From Sipunculus nudus (lineage: Eukaryota; Annelida; Sipuncula; Golfingiida; Sipunculidae): DNA of 64,000 bases. Location: positions 26,448,362 to 26,512,361 of the forward strand of contig CM049307.1 in the NCBI GenBank assembly GCA_026874595.1. Reading direction: 5' to 3'. The translations under genes were made by a program, and so were the position numbers. Numbering within the stretch: the first letter of the stretch is position 1; each line of letters begins with the position of its first letter. The notes below the pieces were generated by a model. It had not been told where the DNA came from and ran no database searches. It saw only the letters and a list, made by a program, of their open reading frames with translations. Below, one piece after another: positions 1-10,761 of the stretch.

Positions 1-39
1 CTGTTTAACCAAGGAGAGCTTTCCACCTTTATCTGATAA

Positions 40-270
40 CACCGAGTACCGACAAAGACTATCGAGTCAATGTGAATATCGCAGAATACAGGCAAACTTC
101 ACCAAGTACCGGCGAACATCACCGAGTACCGGCTTATATCACCAAGTATCGGCGGACATCACCGAGTACCGACAAATTTCATCGAGCACCGGCGAACATC
201 ATAGAGTACCGACAAACATCTCCAAGTTCGCCGAGTTCCGCCGAGCATCACCGAGTACCGGCTAACATCC
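40..270. repeat. Degenerate ~20-bp minisatellite
   Basis: About a dozen imperfect copies of a ~20-bp unit built on CACCGAGTACCGGCGAACAT follow each other. Most copies keep the core CGAGTACCG and differ by point changes; a few (near 61-90 and 220-240) are more diverged. One frame stays open for 69 codons because three units make 60 bp, but the translation is only the repeat, so it is not called a gene. A similar CACCGAGTAC word recurs in the loose array near 50.2-50.7 kb. Confidence 0.8.
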
Positions 271-281
271 GATTGAGGTAG

Positions 282-660
282 GCAAGGCCGATATATAGAA
301 GCATCGCTTGCCTCGTTAAGGTCGTGAGTCACTTGCTGAATCAGATGGTTCCAGCAAGGAACTTAACAGTTAGCTGGGTGAATAAGGTCGATCACATAGA
401 CTGGATGTTATTACGTCTTTTGCCGCAAAATGAGAAAGGTTTATCGAAGAGGGAAGCTGTAGGGTCAGGTGAATAATGAGGTACATTAATAACGACACGG
501 ATATGCTGAAGGTTTACTCAATGTGCTCCACACCAGTACGATTCACTGAAGCCGTCAAATCATACCAGGATACAGCAACAGAAATCATGTATCAATCAAG
601 CCTTAAACCTCACAGGAACTTATTGGCTTGTCTTAGCGGATATCTACATCAAGTATCCAT
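282..660. other. No supported feature
   Basis: Unremarkable single-copy-looking sequence between the 20-bp array and the first copy of the ~185-bp module. A 92-codon open frame begins at 476 and runs into the repeat, with no recognisable domain. Confidence 0.5.
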
Positions 661-844
661 GCATGGTCTTTTGGTCAATATAAAAATAAGCCTACCGGAA
701 GTGTTCATGGGGCATATCTGTTTTCGTTTCGTTTTTTCTTTAATATTTTTTTAATTAAAGAGCTTGTTGGCCAAACTGAAATAAAACTATCGGAAATCTA
801 AATTGCACACTATGATCTAATGACATGTACAATGTATATTAGAC
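661..844 (+). repeat. ~185-bp dispersed module, copy 1
   Basis: This stretch is nearly identical, apart from a few substitutions and small indels in a T-run, to 3231-3417. Both start GCATGGTCTTTTGGTCAA and end at ACATGTACAATG followed by TATTAGAC or TTATTAGAC. No terminal inverted repeats or flanking duplications were seen, so the mobile-element class is unknown. A more diverged third relative lies at about 3019-3143. Confidence 0.8.
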
Positions 845-1149
845 CTTTGTTGTATTTATAACTCTGGAATGCCTTTTGTGTGTCTTTTCTCGTTTTGGGC
901 GCACTATTTTATTTTATTCTTTTCTTTATTTAGAATTCCAGAAAAAGCGAATCTGGTGCGAATTTCTGTAAATAGTTAACTACAGTCAACACGAGCGAGT
1001 GGTCTGGTATATAGCCTGAAGAAACTCCATGGTTGCGTTGTTATAAAAGGAACAATCAGCAGGCAAAACCATGTGGTCAGGTTAATGATCAATAAATATA
1101 ATCTTTATTTATTTTACATGGATTATACAACTAGTTTTGAGCACTAATA
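845..1149. other. No supported feature
   Basis: AT-rich sequence with no repeat, RNA or convincing open frame. Confidence 0.5.
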
Positions 1150-1312
1150 CGAGGCACCCTCCATGGCTTGGATGTTGCCGATCGGTAGTCAGTAAGGGTG
1201 TAGCAAACCGAAGGACCCGGTGGAATCAACTGACCTTGGATGGGCCACTACAACCCACTCTCATAGTCACGCTGGGGATCGAACCCCGGTCGCCAGCGGA
1301 GAGAGATTAACT
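1150..1312 (-). mobile_element. tRNA-derived SINE-like fragment
   Basis: On the minus strand, positions 1287-1274 read GGGGTTCGATCCCC, a perfect match to the B box / T-arm of a Pol III promoter with a pairing GGGG/CCCC stem. The element body would extend toward lower coordinates. No A box is visible in the ~60 bases upstream on that strand and no cloverleaf forms, so this is a 5'-damaged SINE rather than a tRNA gene. Boundaries are approximate. Confidence 0.5.
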
Positions 1313-2500
1313 TTTTTATACCAGGTAATATTTGCATCGGTCAAGAGGTATGAAATTTATGCATATACTGTAGCATAAACCGTTGCAATAACATACAATA
1401 TTACAGAAAATGAATCGATTTCTATCAGGTCTAGTGATAAGAATATTAGATACAAGCTATACACACAGAATGATGTATGGTTGTAAATCATATCTCACCT
1501 GTTTCAGTGGAAATGAGACGTCAAGGAGATATAGGCAAAGGCGCCGGTAAAAACAGTAAAACTGTATAAGTAATAGTTGTATTAAAATTAAGTTCACACG
1601 GAAGCTTTAGGTATATATCGGCAGCATGTCATGTGGGGCTGTTTCGCTCAGCCACGGAAGCAACTTGTTTATTTTGAATAACTGTTGTTTATGACCGCTT
1701 AGGTACCGTAGTCCAATAGGGAACGGTATACGAGCCTGGGAGAGACGGCGGTGATAAACTGCTGAGCTTATGGGGATAGCCAACAATTCCGGGGATCAGG
1801 GAACCATCCCATATCATGCCGTATACAAACACGAAATGAGAGTCGTCTGGCTGAGACCGTAAGATAATCGGTTAATAAGACGAAACCGCGGGGCCCTGCA
1901 TTAACCGGCGATCGTAATACCGGGGGAGGACCAATACCCAAAAGATGGAGGTAAGTCTCAAAATACGGCAGCCACGTTCACTCCAGGATCACATGACTGA
2001 CACTGTAAGTGGTATCTGGACGGATATACGTAAGCTCAACATTTAATCATTTGTTTTCAATTTTTATTACAGTGATGTCATTAATTACTCCTCTGCACAA
2101 GGACTGGTCAAGAGCATAATTACTCCGCCCTTGAACTTAAGATATGTACATATATGAATATGTAAATAGAATATATAAGTTGTAATATGTATATAAAGAT
2201 TAACAACTAGCAATCGGGTAGACATATCTTACCCCCCAACCCCCACAGGCGGTGTAAAGCCTGGTGAATTACGACGTAGTGACCTTGTAATATGTCAAGT
2301 ACCTATTTACAGGCTACTTATGTCACCTGACAATCTGATTATTGCCTCTCTAAGAACAATAGCTGTTACCTATTTCTGTAATGGAAATTAAACTATGGCA
2401 GCATTGCAGAGAAGATTTTTGTAGTACAATAAGCTTTATTGAGTTGATTCAAAGAAGTTTAGATAGAGGTCACTATTGTTCAGAAGTAGAAAAAAATTAA
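1313..2500. other. No supported gene; contains a GC-rich island
   Basis: Mostly AT-rich, but about 1680-1960 is clearly GC-richer and CpG-bearing. It ends with ATGGAGGTAAGT, in which GAG|GTAAGT (1947-1955 region) fits a splice-donor consensus. This could be an untranslated first exon or an old repeat. I recognise no family. Confidence 0.4.
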
Positions 2501-2639
2501 GGCCCGTTTTCCATGTACGCTTTTCTGCGCGCTTACGTTCAGCGCGATGAACTTAAAGTCGATTCGTGTTTTTTCGCCTTTTTTTCTCGTGTAGTCATTT
2601 AGTACACGGGAACTTGCTATCAGCGATCAAATTACAGCT
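2501..2639. mobile_element. Partial TIR element (GGCCCGTTTTCCATG family)
   Basis: Starts with GGCCCGTTTTCCATGTACG, the same terminus as the complete element beginning at 2642, and shares internal AGCGCG and GAACTTAAA words. No matching right terminus is found before the next copy, so this is a left-end fragment lying almost head-to-tail with the complete copy. Confidence 0.55.
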
Positions 2640-2874
2640 TAGGCCCGTTTTCCATGTACGGTTTTCTGCTCGCAGAAAATTCGAGACAGTTCAAACAAGG
2701 TAAAGCATTTCCATGTCCGCTTTTCATCGGGCGTGCATCGATTCCTGTACGACTTTTTGCTCGCTTTTTTGCCAAGTACAGTAAAAACAGTCAGTACCCC
2801 GGATTCAGCGAGCGGAAAAGTACACAGTGAACTTAAATTCAGCGCGGTTTCAGCGTACATGGAAAACCGGCCTA
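2640..2874. mobile_element. Complete MITE with 19-bp TIRs and TA duplication
   Basis: The left end (2642-2660) is GGCCCGTTTTCCATGTACG. The right end (2854-2872) is its inverted repeat with one mismatch. TA dinucleotides flank both sides, giving an element of about 231 bp plus a TA target duplication, consistent with a mariner-like or Harbinger-like non-autonomous DNA transposon. It has no coding capacity; the open frames across it on both strands reflect the inverted-repeat structure. Confidence 0.75.
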
Positions 2875-3018
2875 AATATCCCTATCGACCCTCTCATGCC
2901 AATAAATGTAACATTTATGTAGGGAGATTTGATAAGAAAATAATCAGTGTATCTTTAAAAACCTAATCTTTAGAATTGTTACAGATACGAACCCCAAACT
3001 CGTGCATGAACTTATATG

Positions 3019-3143
3019 TTCATTGGGCATTTCTGCCTTCTTTTTTTCTTAAATATTCCATATTGAAATTATTGAGCTTGTGGCCCAACTGGAATAAAAA
3101 CTGTCAGAATTCCAAATTGAACATTGTGATCTAATGATATCAA
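3019..3143 (+). repeat. ~185-bp dispersed module, diverged copy 3
   Basis: Shares the order of words GTTCATTGGGCAT, CCTTC-T-rich run, ATTGAGCTTGTGGCC, AACTGGAATAAAA and GTGATCTAATGA with the modules at 661 and 3231, with many substitutions. It lies only ~90 bp before copy 2. Confidence 0.6.
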
Positions 3144-3230
3144 TATTATATAAAGTATATGTACCTTCAACTTCTTAAAAATATATGGATGGTTTTGCTG
3201 TATCTCAGCCATTATCAGCCTGCTGACGCT

Positions 3231-3417
3231 GCATGGTCTTTTGGTCAATTTGGAAATAAGCCTATCGGAAGTGTTCATGGGGCATATCTACCTTCGTTTC
3301 GTTTTTTCTTTAATATTATTTTTTTTATTAAAGAGCTTGTTGGCCGAACTGAAATAAAACTATCGGAAATCTAAATTGCACACTATGATCTAATGACATG
3401 TACAATGTTTATTAGAC
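3231..3417 (+). repeat. ~185-bp dispersed module, copy 2
   Basis: Near-identical partner of 661-844, about 2.57 kb downstream in the same orientation. The high similarity of copies 1 and 2 compared with copy 3 suggests a recent duplication or gene conversion. No protein homology is seen in any frame. Confidence 0.8.
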
Positions 3418-3519
3418 AATATAGGTACGGGGGATATTCAGATAAAGTATACGGTTCGATTTGATAAATAATAAAATTAATTAAACCAATTAATTAATGG
3501 GAGTATGCCCGCAGTAAAC

Positions 3520-3613
3520 AAGCAGAGACGTACACATGGAAAAGCCGTTCAGCGCGCTTTTCTGCTTATTAATAAGCGCGATAAAATTCCAGGGTACATA
3601 GAAAACCGACCTA
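3520..3613. mobile_element. Third, damaged copy of the TIR element
   Basis: The right end near 3592-3612 (GTACATAGAAAACCGACCTA) is a diverged version of the terminus at 2854-2874, and AGCGCGCTTTTCTGC inside matches the left half of the family. ACGTACACATGG near 3527 may be the remains of the other end. It is shorter than the complete copy and so internally deleted. Confidence 0.55.
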
Positions 3614-4394
3614 TACACAAGAAATATCGTAAGGTTGATGTGTCTGTCGATATAAAATTCAATTGCAAGAATATTGTTCACAGAAAAATGGCTTGACTGT
3701 GCTATACCCGAAAGCAAAACAAAGAAACATTAACAAATAAACATTGATAATCCGAACGAATAATATAAAGCAGATTGATACAGACACAGGAGCATCAAAT
3801 TATATTAAACGAATACAGCTCAGTATTCATTGATTTCCTGCAGTGTTAAAGAGTTCCTGGTTCCTAGTTTCTGAAATATACATGGCCGACTGAGCCATAA
3901 ACTTTCCCGGCATGTTTGACCGAGTTATAACGGTGATTATATGCTGCTCAGAAAGGAATCCCCGGTGAACGTAACTCAGACAAATCCTCCATGGACTGAG
4001 CGTTGATGTATTAGTGACGTGGACAGGATGGCGAAAGAGATGGTTCGTGCCCTTATCATTTGTTCAGCACCTATGTGAGCAGTAGAGGTGATAGGTGGCC
4101 GTTTATTAGAACACGGACCAGCTTATACCTACAGATTCACACACATTAACATCCTGCGAGTATTAATAGGATTGGTTTAGTGTACTATGAATGATACCCA
4201 TTTCAACATCTGAATACATCTTATCACCTGACATGTTTTACATTGACTTTAGAACACCGCCAAAACAACAGTCCATTGGGTCTAGCTGTCCCAGGGGCCC
4301 GGTACCGCTATATTTTCTAGCAATCGAGGTGCCGCCTTTACCTGGTTTTGTGGATTCAACTACAAAAATGTATGGTTGACTTTGAATGGCCACG
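3614..4394. other. No supported feature
   Basis: Mixed-composition sequence. A 62-codon open frame at 4191-4379 shows no domain. Confidence 0.45.
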
Positions 4395-4515
4395 GTATAC
4401 AAGATGCCAGGCAGCTGGGTCCGATCAGGCGTCTAAGACCAGGTCTGTCAAAACAACTCACCCACCCTCTCATCTTCCGGGCTTCGAAATCTAGACGCTG
4501 TCCATCTATTAGATA
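4395..4515 (-). mobile_element. Possible SINE fragment
   Basis: On the minus strand ATTTCGAAGCCC (around 4490-4478) resembles a degenerate B box. It is followed by a GTGGGT-containing segment reminiscent of the fragment at 1150-1312. No A box, tail or duplication was found, so this is weak. Confidence 0.25.
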
Positions 4516-5716
4516 TAATTCAACCTAGACTGTCTGACTTTATCAGTATTTGCTGGCGTATAATCGTGCCCATTGGGGTATTCATCTGAATTTCGTCTGG
4601 CAATTTGTTAAAGCCAAAAATGGTAATCCATCATATGATACAGCAACAGGTCCCACCCCAAGCCGGGACACGTCACAAGGTCGGAAAACGCAGAACCCGT
4701 TAAACAACAAACTATACTAACCTGATTCCGTTTCTTCACCAATTGAAAGGCACGACATCGTGTTACATAACAGGGGTGAACGAAGAGTGCTGATACTAAG
4801 ATATCATATGTAACAAAATATACAAAATATATAGAGAGACAATCAAATTAGACGTTGAGTTAATAAAACGGTGCCTCTTGATACATTCCAGTGAAAAGTA
4901 TATATGTTCAGATAATCGGAACTGATGGAACTTCTATCTATATCATTATACGGGGTGCATATAAAGACGGGCCGTACTATCTTACCATTGATGCTTGCTT
5001 TAATATCATCTGGACCCGTATGTCACCGATATTAGTTCGATAAACCTAATATTTAAGGTCTGTCCATGTGGCAATATATGTGTACAATTACAATTGGTAA
5101 TTAATATAGCGCCAACTGAATCAAGATTATTATTATCTTTGGACGATTTATAATGATAATACCATTAAGCTCAAAACTCGCAATATTAAAATGATTTTAG
5201 CCTTTTCATAAATTCTATCAGATCTTCAAACTCCCTTTTGGAATTTTGGCAGGCTGTTCCAAGGTTGCGGGCCAGATACATTGAACGATCAAGCCGTGAA
5301 CACCTTGTGCTCCACACGAGGAATTACAAGGTATTTTGTTCCTGATACATATCTCTTGCTTATTTACGTTTTGATAGTTTATTTGTAAGATAACTTGAAA
5401 CCTGTTCATGCAGTTCCTTGAAGCAGTATAGTCAGGACTTTATACTCGATGCTAAGATGGATGGGAAGCCAGTGTGGCTCTAGTTTGCAGCTTTCTTATG
5501 TAACTCGTTGTAGGGCCATAATAAAGAGAATTTGCATAATCCGGATGGGAAAGTATTTAGCCACATGCTATGTTCCTGCAGATATCCATCGTAATTTTAA
5601 TTCAGCTAGGCTTTTAGGTTTAGAAGTTGCTCATGACAACTAAACTTTAGATTTATCATCTTCTTCATGGATAATCTCTAATCTATGGTAGTATGATGTC
5701 CTATAATCTTATGGCA

Positions 5717-5718
<2 letters not shown>
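4516..5718. other. No supported feature
   Basis: AT-rich sequence. Short open frames (for example 5449-5643) show no recognisable domain. Confidence 0.45.

Positions 5719-5762
<44 letters not shown>
5719..5762. repeat. (AT)n microsatellite
   Basis: About 22 uninterrupted AT units directly abutting the hairpin at 5761-5821. Confidence 0.95.
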
Positions 5763-5764
<2 letters not shown>

Positions 5765-5821
5765 AAAGGGTATACACAGAAAAGTGGTTCACTGCCACTT
5801 TTCTGTGTATACCTTTTCCAT
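5761..5821. repeat. Near-perfect 27-bp inverted repeat (hairpin)
   Basis: Arms 5761-5787 and 5795-5821 are reverse complements with one mismatch, around a 7-base loop (TTCACTG). The outer arm starts ATGGAAAGGGTATACACAG. The left side abuts an (AT)n tract. It could be a terminus or relic of a small foldback element, or a transcribed hairpin; nothing distinguishes these here. Confidence 0.9.
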
Positions 5822-5857
5822 CTATAAAACAATGAACCAGCATGGCTATTCATAATC

Positions 5858-5893
<36 letters not shown>
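5858..5893. repeat. (AT)n microsatellite
   Basis: AT-repeat tract, slightly interrupted at its right end. The open frame reading through it (Ile-Tyr repeats) is an artefact. Confidence 0.9.
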
Positions 5894-5954
5894 AGGTAGA
5901 TTTACCCTCCGTTGTAAAGTGCTCCATGGCCTACAGACTAGGCCAGAGCGGTAT

Positions 5955-5985
5955 AACTCTGAAGAAAGTGTTGTTTTTCTTCAGA

Positions 5986-5989
<4 letters not shown>
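5955..5989. repeat. Short hairpin beside (AT)n
   Basis: AACTCTGAAGAAA (5955-5967) and TTTCTTCAGAGGTT (about 5976-5989) pair with one unpaired base around a short loop, and the right arm runs straight into an (AT)n tract. The same word, CTGAAGAAAAACAACAC, flanks the (AT)n at 56.5 kb in the opposite orientation. Confidence 0.75.

Positions 5990-6032
<43 letters not shown>
5988..6032. repeat. (AT)n microsatellite
   Basis: Roughly 21 AT units between the hairpin at 5955-5989 and a short CACACACATG run. Confidence 0.95.
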
Positions 6033-6034
<2 letters not shown>

Positions 6035-7733
6035 GCACACACACATGTAATGCATGAAATTGCTGATATCAGGAAGCAATGTTTAAATGAAAAATGTTAA
6101 CATACCCGGGTATGAGATACTTGCAAGCAAAGATTCTTCTCTGATGTGATTACAGATGGAGTGTCTTCTGAATCGCTGTAAGAATTTCACCAGACCAAGA
6201 TTTTTCCAGAGAAATATATTGGGATTTCAAAATTCATTCAAACTGGTTCTCGTTGCATCCAAGGTGCAAGTACTTCCCTTTCTATACGTTTGCTGAACGG
6301 TAATTTCTTTTAAAGTATGTCTGCTTCATTTTAGCATTTGTTTCTTTTTTCTATATGATTTCTCAGTATATAACCTTTTCTCTAAGTTTAATTATTCTTG
6401 TCTGAAACCAAATTTTGATACTTCATAAATGTTTTATAACAATTAAATGGAAGTGCGTTCGCTTCAAATGACCCTTGCATGCATTCTTGGCGTCACACAA
6501 ACTTGGCTGCGTTTTGAATCATTAAGCGCCGGAATACCCAGCCATTACGACATAACGCAATACCAGCAGGAGCGATTAACAAATCAAAGAAGCATATTTG
6601 TTGAGAGTGTTTTTAGTAGATTTTGTTGCATTTTTTGCTGTTTGCCTCCGAAATGTCATCATCAATATGTTGGCGCTCTGTCAGGGACGTATCTTTATTG
6701 CTTGAGGACTCGGCGGTCTGGGATCAACCAGGACAGCGACAGGGCCCGAGATGCCGCCCGGAGACTAGTGTGGTCCCAAGCGGCACGTAATAAAAGTTGC
6801 TGCGACAAATAGAGGGCAAAAGCGCCGCGTCCTAGCTCATTTATCGCGGGATTCCTGCGGGCATAGCTATTTCATTTTTCATCAGAGAATTAATTGATAC
6901 TGCTAACTCGCGACAGGTTGTGGGGTGACGATGGCGGATTGTAGCCTAAAGCCTATTGATGCAAGTGGTCCTTACAAGGAGAGAATCCAATCAGAGTTTT
7001 CTTAGCCCCTGCTATTTCCCCTATGATCAGGAAGTCCTTCTGACCCGCTGACGACGTGCAAGACTTCACCACAACACAAATCAGCTCTGTAATTTTCAGC
7101 TTTTCGCCGACGACACTACGTAGGTAAAATAATCAATATGTCACGTGACTCCATGCCGCTTCCACATTCTTTGATGAGGATATTGGAGCTGAAGGGCCTT
7201 CCTGGACTCAACCTGGTACATGCTTTCACTCTCGCCAACATAAAACATCAGCGGTTTGTCAGTAAACTAGACTGACACCTCGCTATCTGACAAAGCATTG
7301 AAACAACTAAACATTAATATGTCAAGTCGCCTCAGGATATATGTAACCCATGAAACTGCGTAACTTCTCAAATACACAAAGGGATATGATCTCCTTACAG
7401 ATCTTAAGTGCTGTTGTAACGTGAAGTGTGAAAATGAATTTACATAATTTTTTCCTATTGTAAACTCAGTTTTAGACTCAATTTTAACTATAATTATTTA
7501 TTTTTTCTTAATATAAATATACTTTTTCTAATATTTTATTTATATTATTACCCTTTCCTTTGTATTTTTACACATTAACTATCTACCCAAAACGGTAACC
7601 TCGGCTAATGTGCTTTGGTGCCAATGACTGAATGAGAAACTGAAGAGAAGATTACTAACCCTAAAAGTTACAATTATTGTGAATTATATATTTGTTATAA
7701 ATAAATTAGTAATAAAAGGTATAAGTGCAATTG

Positions 7734-7736
<3 letters not shown>
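6033..7736. other. No supported gene; CpG-richer patch at about 6640-6960
   Basis: The patch is noticeably richer in G+C and CpG than its surroundings and overlaps the end of a 121-codon open frame (6447-6812, plus). That frame has no recognisable domain, so it is not called. The rest is AT-rich, with a T-rich run at 7440-7560. Confidence 0.4.
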
Positions 7737-7771
<35 letters not shown>

Positions 7772-7772
7772 G

Positions 7773-7803
<31 letters not shown>
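7737..7803. repeat. Two adjacent (AT)n tracts
   Basis: Two TA-repeat runs are separated by a short TTAATGAA interruption. Confidence 0.9.
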
Positions 7804-9546
7804 GTATATTTATATATGTGGAGGTTGGCATGATATCATCCGTCAAACAGTATTTGTCCAGAATATTATTCTATGTTATATTCCTGATCTTTATTATCAG
7901 TAAGCATTTGAGGCGCCTATAAACTAGAAAAAAAAGATACTTGGGGATTAACAGTAATGTTGTATATACGGTCCCACTAGAGGTTTTAGAACAGTTCAAT
8001 TCAAATTTTGATCCAGTTATTTAAGGGGGTGGGTGCGTACCCCTTTTTCAACCTAAAACTGAAAAAAAAAATCTCAATAAAAAATAAAAATAAAAAAAAC
8101 GCTTAATATCCAAAGAAAAAGTTTTCTTCCCTACTACGATCTAATAGAGTTATGTATAGCCTTATTTAATTATTATAATGTATATATATATATATATATA
8201 TATGTTTGTGTGTGCGCGCGCACTCTCGTCTGTCTGTATTTGCGAGCATGTTTTCCTTGATGGCGGTAGCAGCTTTAATTTGTTAAATAACTGGGTTATC
8301 TCGTCCTATGTTGCATATATTTAACACCTCCCCCATGTAGAAGAGACTCGCCCGGAATTCCGTGAGACTATTGCTGGCCCTTATCTTAAGCTTCTCAGTG
8401 AATGTCCTCTACCCGCCCCTGACCATTTGCTTCCTGAATGTTTCATGAAATGTGGACATTTGAAACAAAGTACCTGTTTTGGCTACCAAGCCGACCAAAG
8501 AGCACATACAGTCACATGTAAATATGACAATTTGAAATCCTGGAAGCAATCAAAGAAGAAAAGGATATATGATATATCCATACAACTCAACTAAAGCAAT
8601 TTCCCTGCTGAATGCTAAATAATCATTGTGTAAATCTTGGCGGTTATGATATAATTTCAAATACCACTTATTTTTCATTTATTTGACCGAATTTTTTTCC
8701 AGGGCTTCTCAAATCTAAGATGGTCTTAACTACTGCTCGGTTAATACTGAAAAAAATATTATCATAATTATTACCATTATAATCTAATAATAATAATTTA
8801 AATAATATATTATTATGATTGTATAATATATTCCGGTATAACATATTTACCATTACGTTCTATCTAAACATTAGTCTCGTATATAAGAAGGACAAATGTT
8901 TACATCCCAAGAAAAGGGTAAAGGCGAAAAGTGAAACGTTTGTAATCATGTGTGCATGCGTGTTCTCTTTTACAACACCCAGAAGTAATGCCGTAACGTC
9001 AGTAGGTTCTTGCCTGAGAAAGATTGGGCCTTTCATATCCACTATGTATTCACTGCACCGTAAATCTGATAAAAAATACATATGGAGTCGCTTAAAATAA
9101 TATATTGGTGAAAAATAAGCATAATAAATCTCGGCATATACAGACGCCGAGAACTTTAAGTCAGTCCGCGCCCACGATCGTAAGCCGAGGAAACGATGGG
9201 TTCGAACGGAACCCATTATGGCTTGTTTGAGCTGCCGTAATTTCCATTATGAGGTGCCATAAAGTTTGAGTCTGACAACGAACCAGTCATAGACGGTCCT
9301 TGCTGAAGCTAGGGAACTAGGGTATTCAGGGGTTGGCTTGCTTTTTGCATGCTTCCCAGCAACTGATCACTTAACTTTTAATTTCCATGATTTATGAGAC
9401 TTTCACCATGAGAACATAAACGCCGTTCATCGCGGCATCAAAACACCTACGTTTGTACACCTGTGACGTTACTTTGATGAAATTACTAAAATCAGTAAAA
9501 AAAATTTACTTTACTGGGGTAAAATTTAAATAAAAATGTTTCTTAC
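7804..9546. other. No supported feature
   Basis: AT-rich, with an (AT)n tract at about 8178-8202 followed by a GTGTGTGCGCGCGCAC run, an A-rich stretch at 8062-8099 and TAA-rich sequence around 8755-8815. The open frames on both strands near 8.8-9.2 kb have no recognisable domain. Confidence 0.45.
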
Positions 9547-9808
9547 CTGTGCCGAGTCCGTGTGGAGTCTGTTCTGGGCTCCATGGACGTACAGATGCAA
9601 TTCCATACAGTTCGTCGCGAGCTTGTTGCCGTTAGCGCCCTGTGGAATTGATCGTCTAGTGTAGCCAGAGAGAGGCACCGCCGCACCGCCCTCCCACAAC
9701 CACCTAGTCATGTAAAAGTCTTGCGCCGAACCGCGCTCCGCACCATATGACGTTGAGACTGGATAATCCCTACTACCAGTAAAGACACAGCTGCCGTCGA
9801 ACCAGGTC
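9547..9808 (-). CDS. Candidate exon of an unidentified gene
   Basis: On the minus strand an open stretch of about 87 codons, clearly GC-rich in an AT-rich region, ends exactly at CAG|GTAAGA, a strong splice-donor match (intron would begin at 9546). The conceptual peptide is rich in Gly, Ser, Thr and aromatic residues and includes the words DFYMTRWLWEGG and CMELHLYVHGAQ; I recognise no family. The upstream boundary is doubtful: an in-frame stop lies a few bases before 9808 and the AG there lacks a pyrimidine tract, so the true acceptor may be internal or the exon may be a first exon. No partner exon was identified. Confidence 0.3.
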
Positions 9809-10761
9809 ACTTTTTATTAACATTGGACAGCTAGCGACTTGGCCAGGGGCTGAAAACCTCGTCAAAGCACGCCCATACCTGACCACAAAAGCCAAGTGGC
9901 GCACGTTGTCGTGTCCGCAACGCCTTAACTGAGCATACAATCTTAATTTTATAACTGCCCCCCCCCCCCCTAACTGTAATATAGGATCAGAATTACACGT
10001 GTTTTCTTATCAGATATGCTATTTTTTCTTTTTTTTTATCAATGATTATTCGACCCGGGGAACTCTGCTGTGATGGAACAGAAAATAAACTTGTTTTCAT
10101 ATACCTACTTTTTTAAGCGTTTAGATACGAAAAGCATGGAGATTTATCAATGTTTCCGACAAGAAAAAGGTCATTAAAAACAAAATATCGTACGCGGATG
10201 GATGCCCCGCCTCAAGGGATAACGATAACTCCATGAAGTGTGCTCTCCTATATCAAATCTATTATTTTACAAGAAACTTGCTGTATACAAGACGGCGTTT
10301 ATCATGCGAGGTATATGTATACAAAGACGGTAGTGTCGGTTTATTATTCTAACAGTCACTGGTCTCCTACGAAAGAATCTGCTGCGAAATGCAACCCCTC
10401 ATCAGATTCAATTTGGAATTGAAAAATGATTTTTGGACACTTTGCAAAAAAATAAGGTAAAAATAATTAACATTTAATAAATTTGTATATTTGCATGTAA
10501 ATACTAATTAATGACTTTATAATGACGTTAAACATGTTATCAATATAACTGTTTTACATGACTTTTTCTTACAATGTTTAATTTGCATTTACGTACACAA
10601 AGAAATTCAATTTTGCATTAATTATCAGCACTCTGAAGTAATAATGACACAAAGGGGTCATAATTATTGGGGGCAGTACATGCATAGCAATGATATATAT
10701 GCTACAAATAATAATATAATTTATTTAATTGTCATTTTCGTATGTAATTCAAACAATATGT
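9809..10761. other. No supported feature
   Basis: Contains a run of about 13 C at 9957-9970. Otherwise AT-rich sequence up to the first solo LTR. Confidence 0.5.

Noticed and set aside
72..281. 69-codon plus-strand open frame
   Set aside because: Translation of the 20-bp minisatellite; three units equal 60 bp, which keeps one frame open.
1260..1310. tRNA gene on the minus strand
   Set aside because: Only the T-arm/B box is present; no A box, anticodon arm or acceptor stem can be formed.
1725..1850. Structured RNA suggested by GTATAC words on both sides
   Set aside because: GTATAC is itself palindromic and no extended pairing was found.
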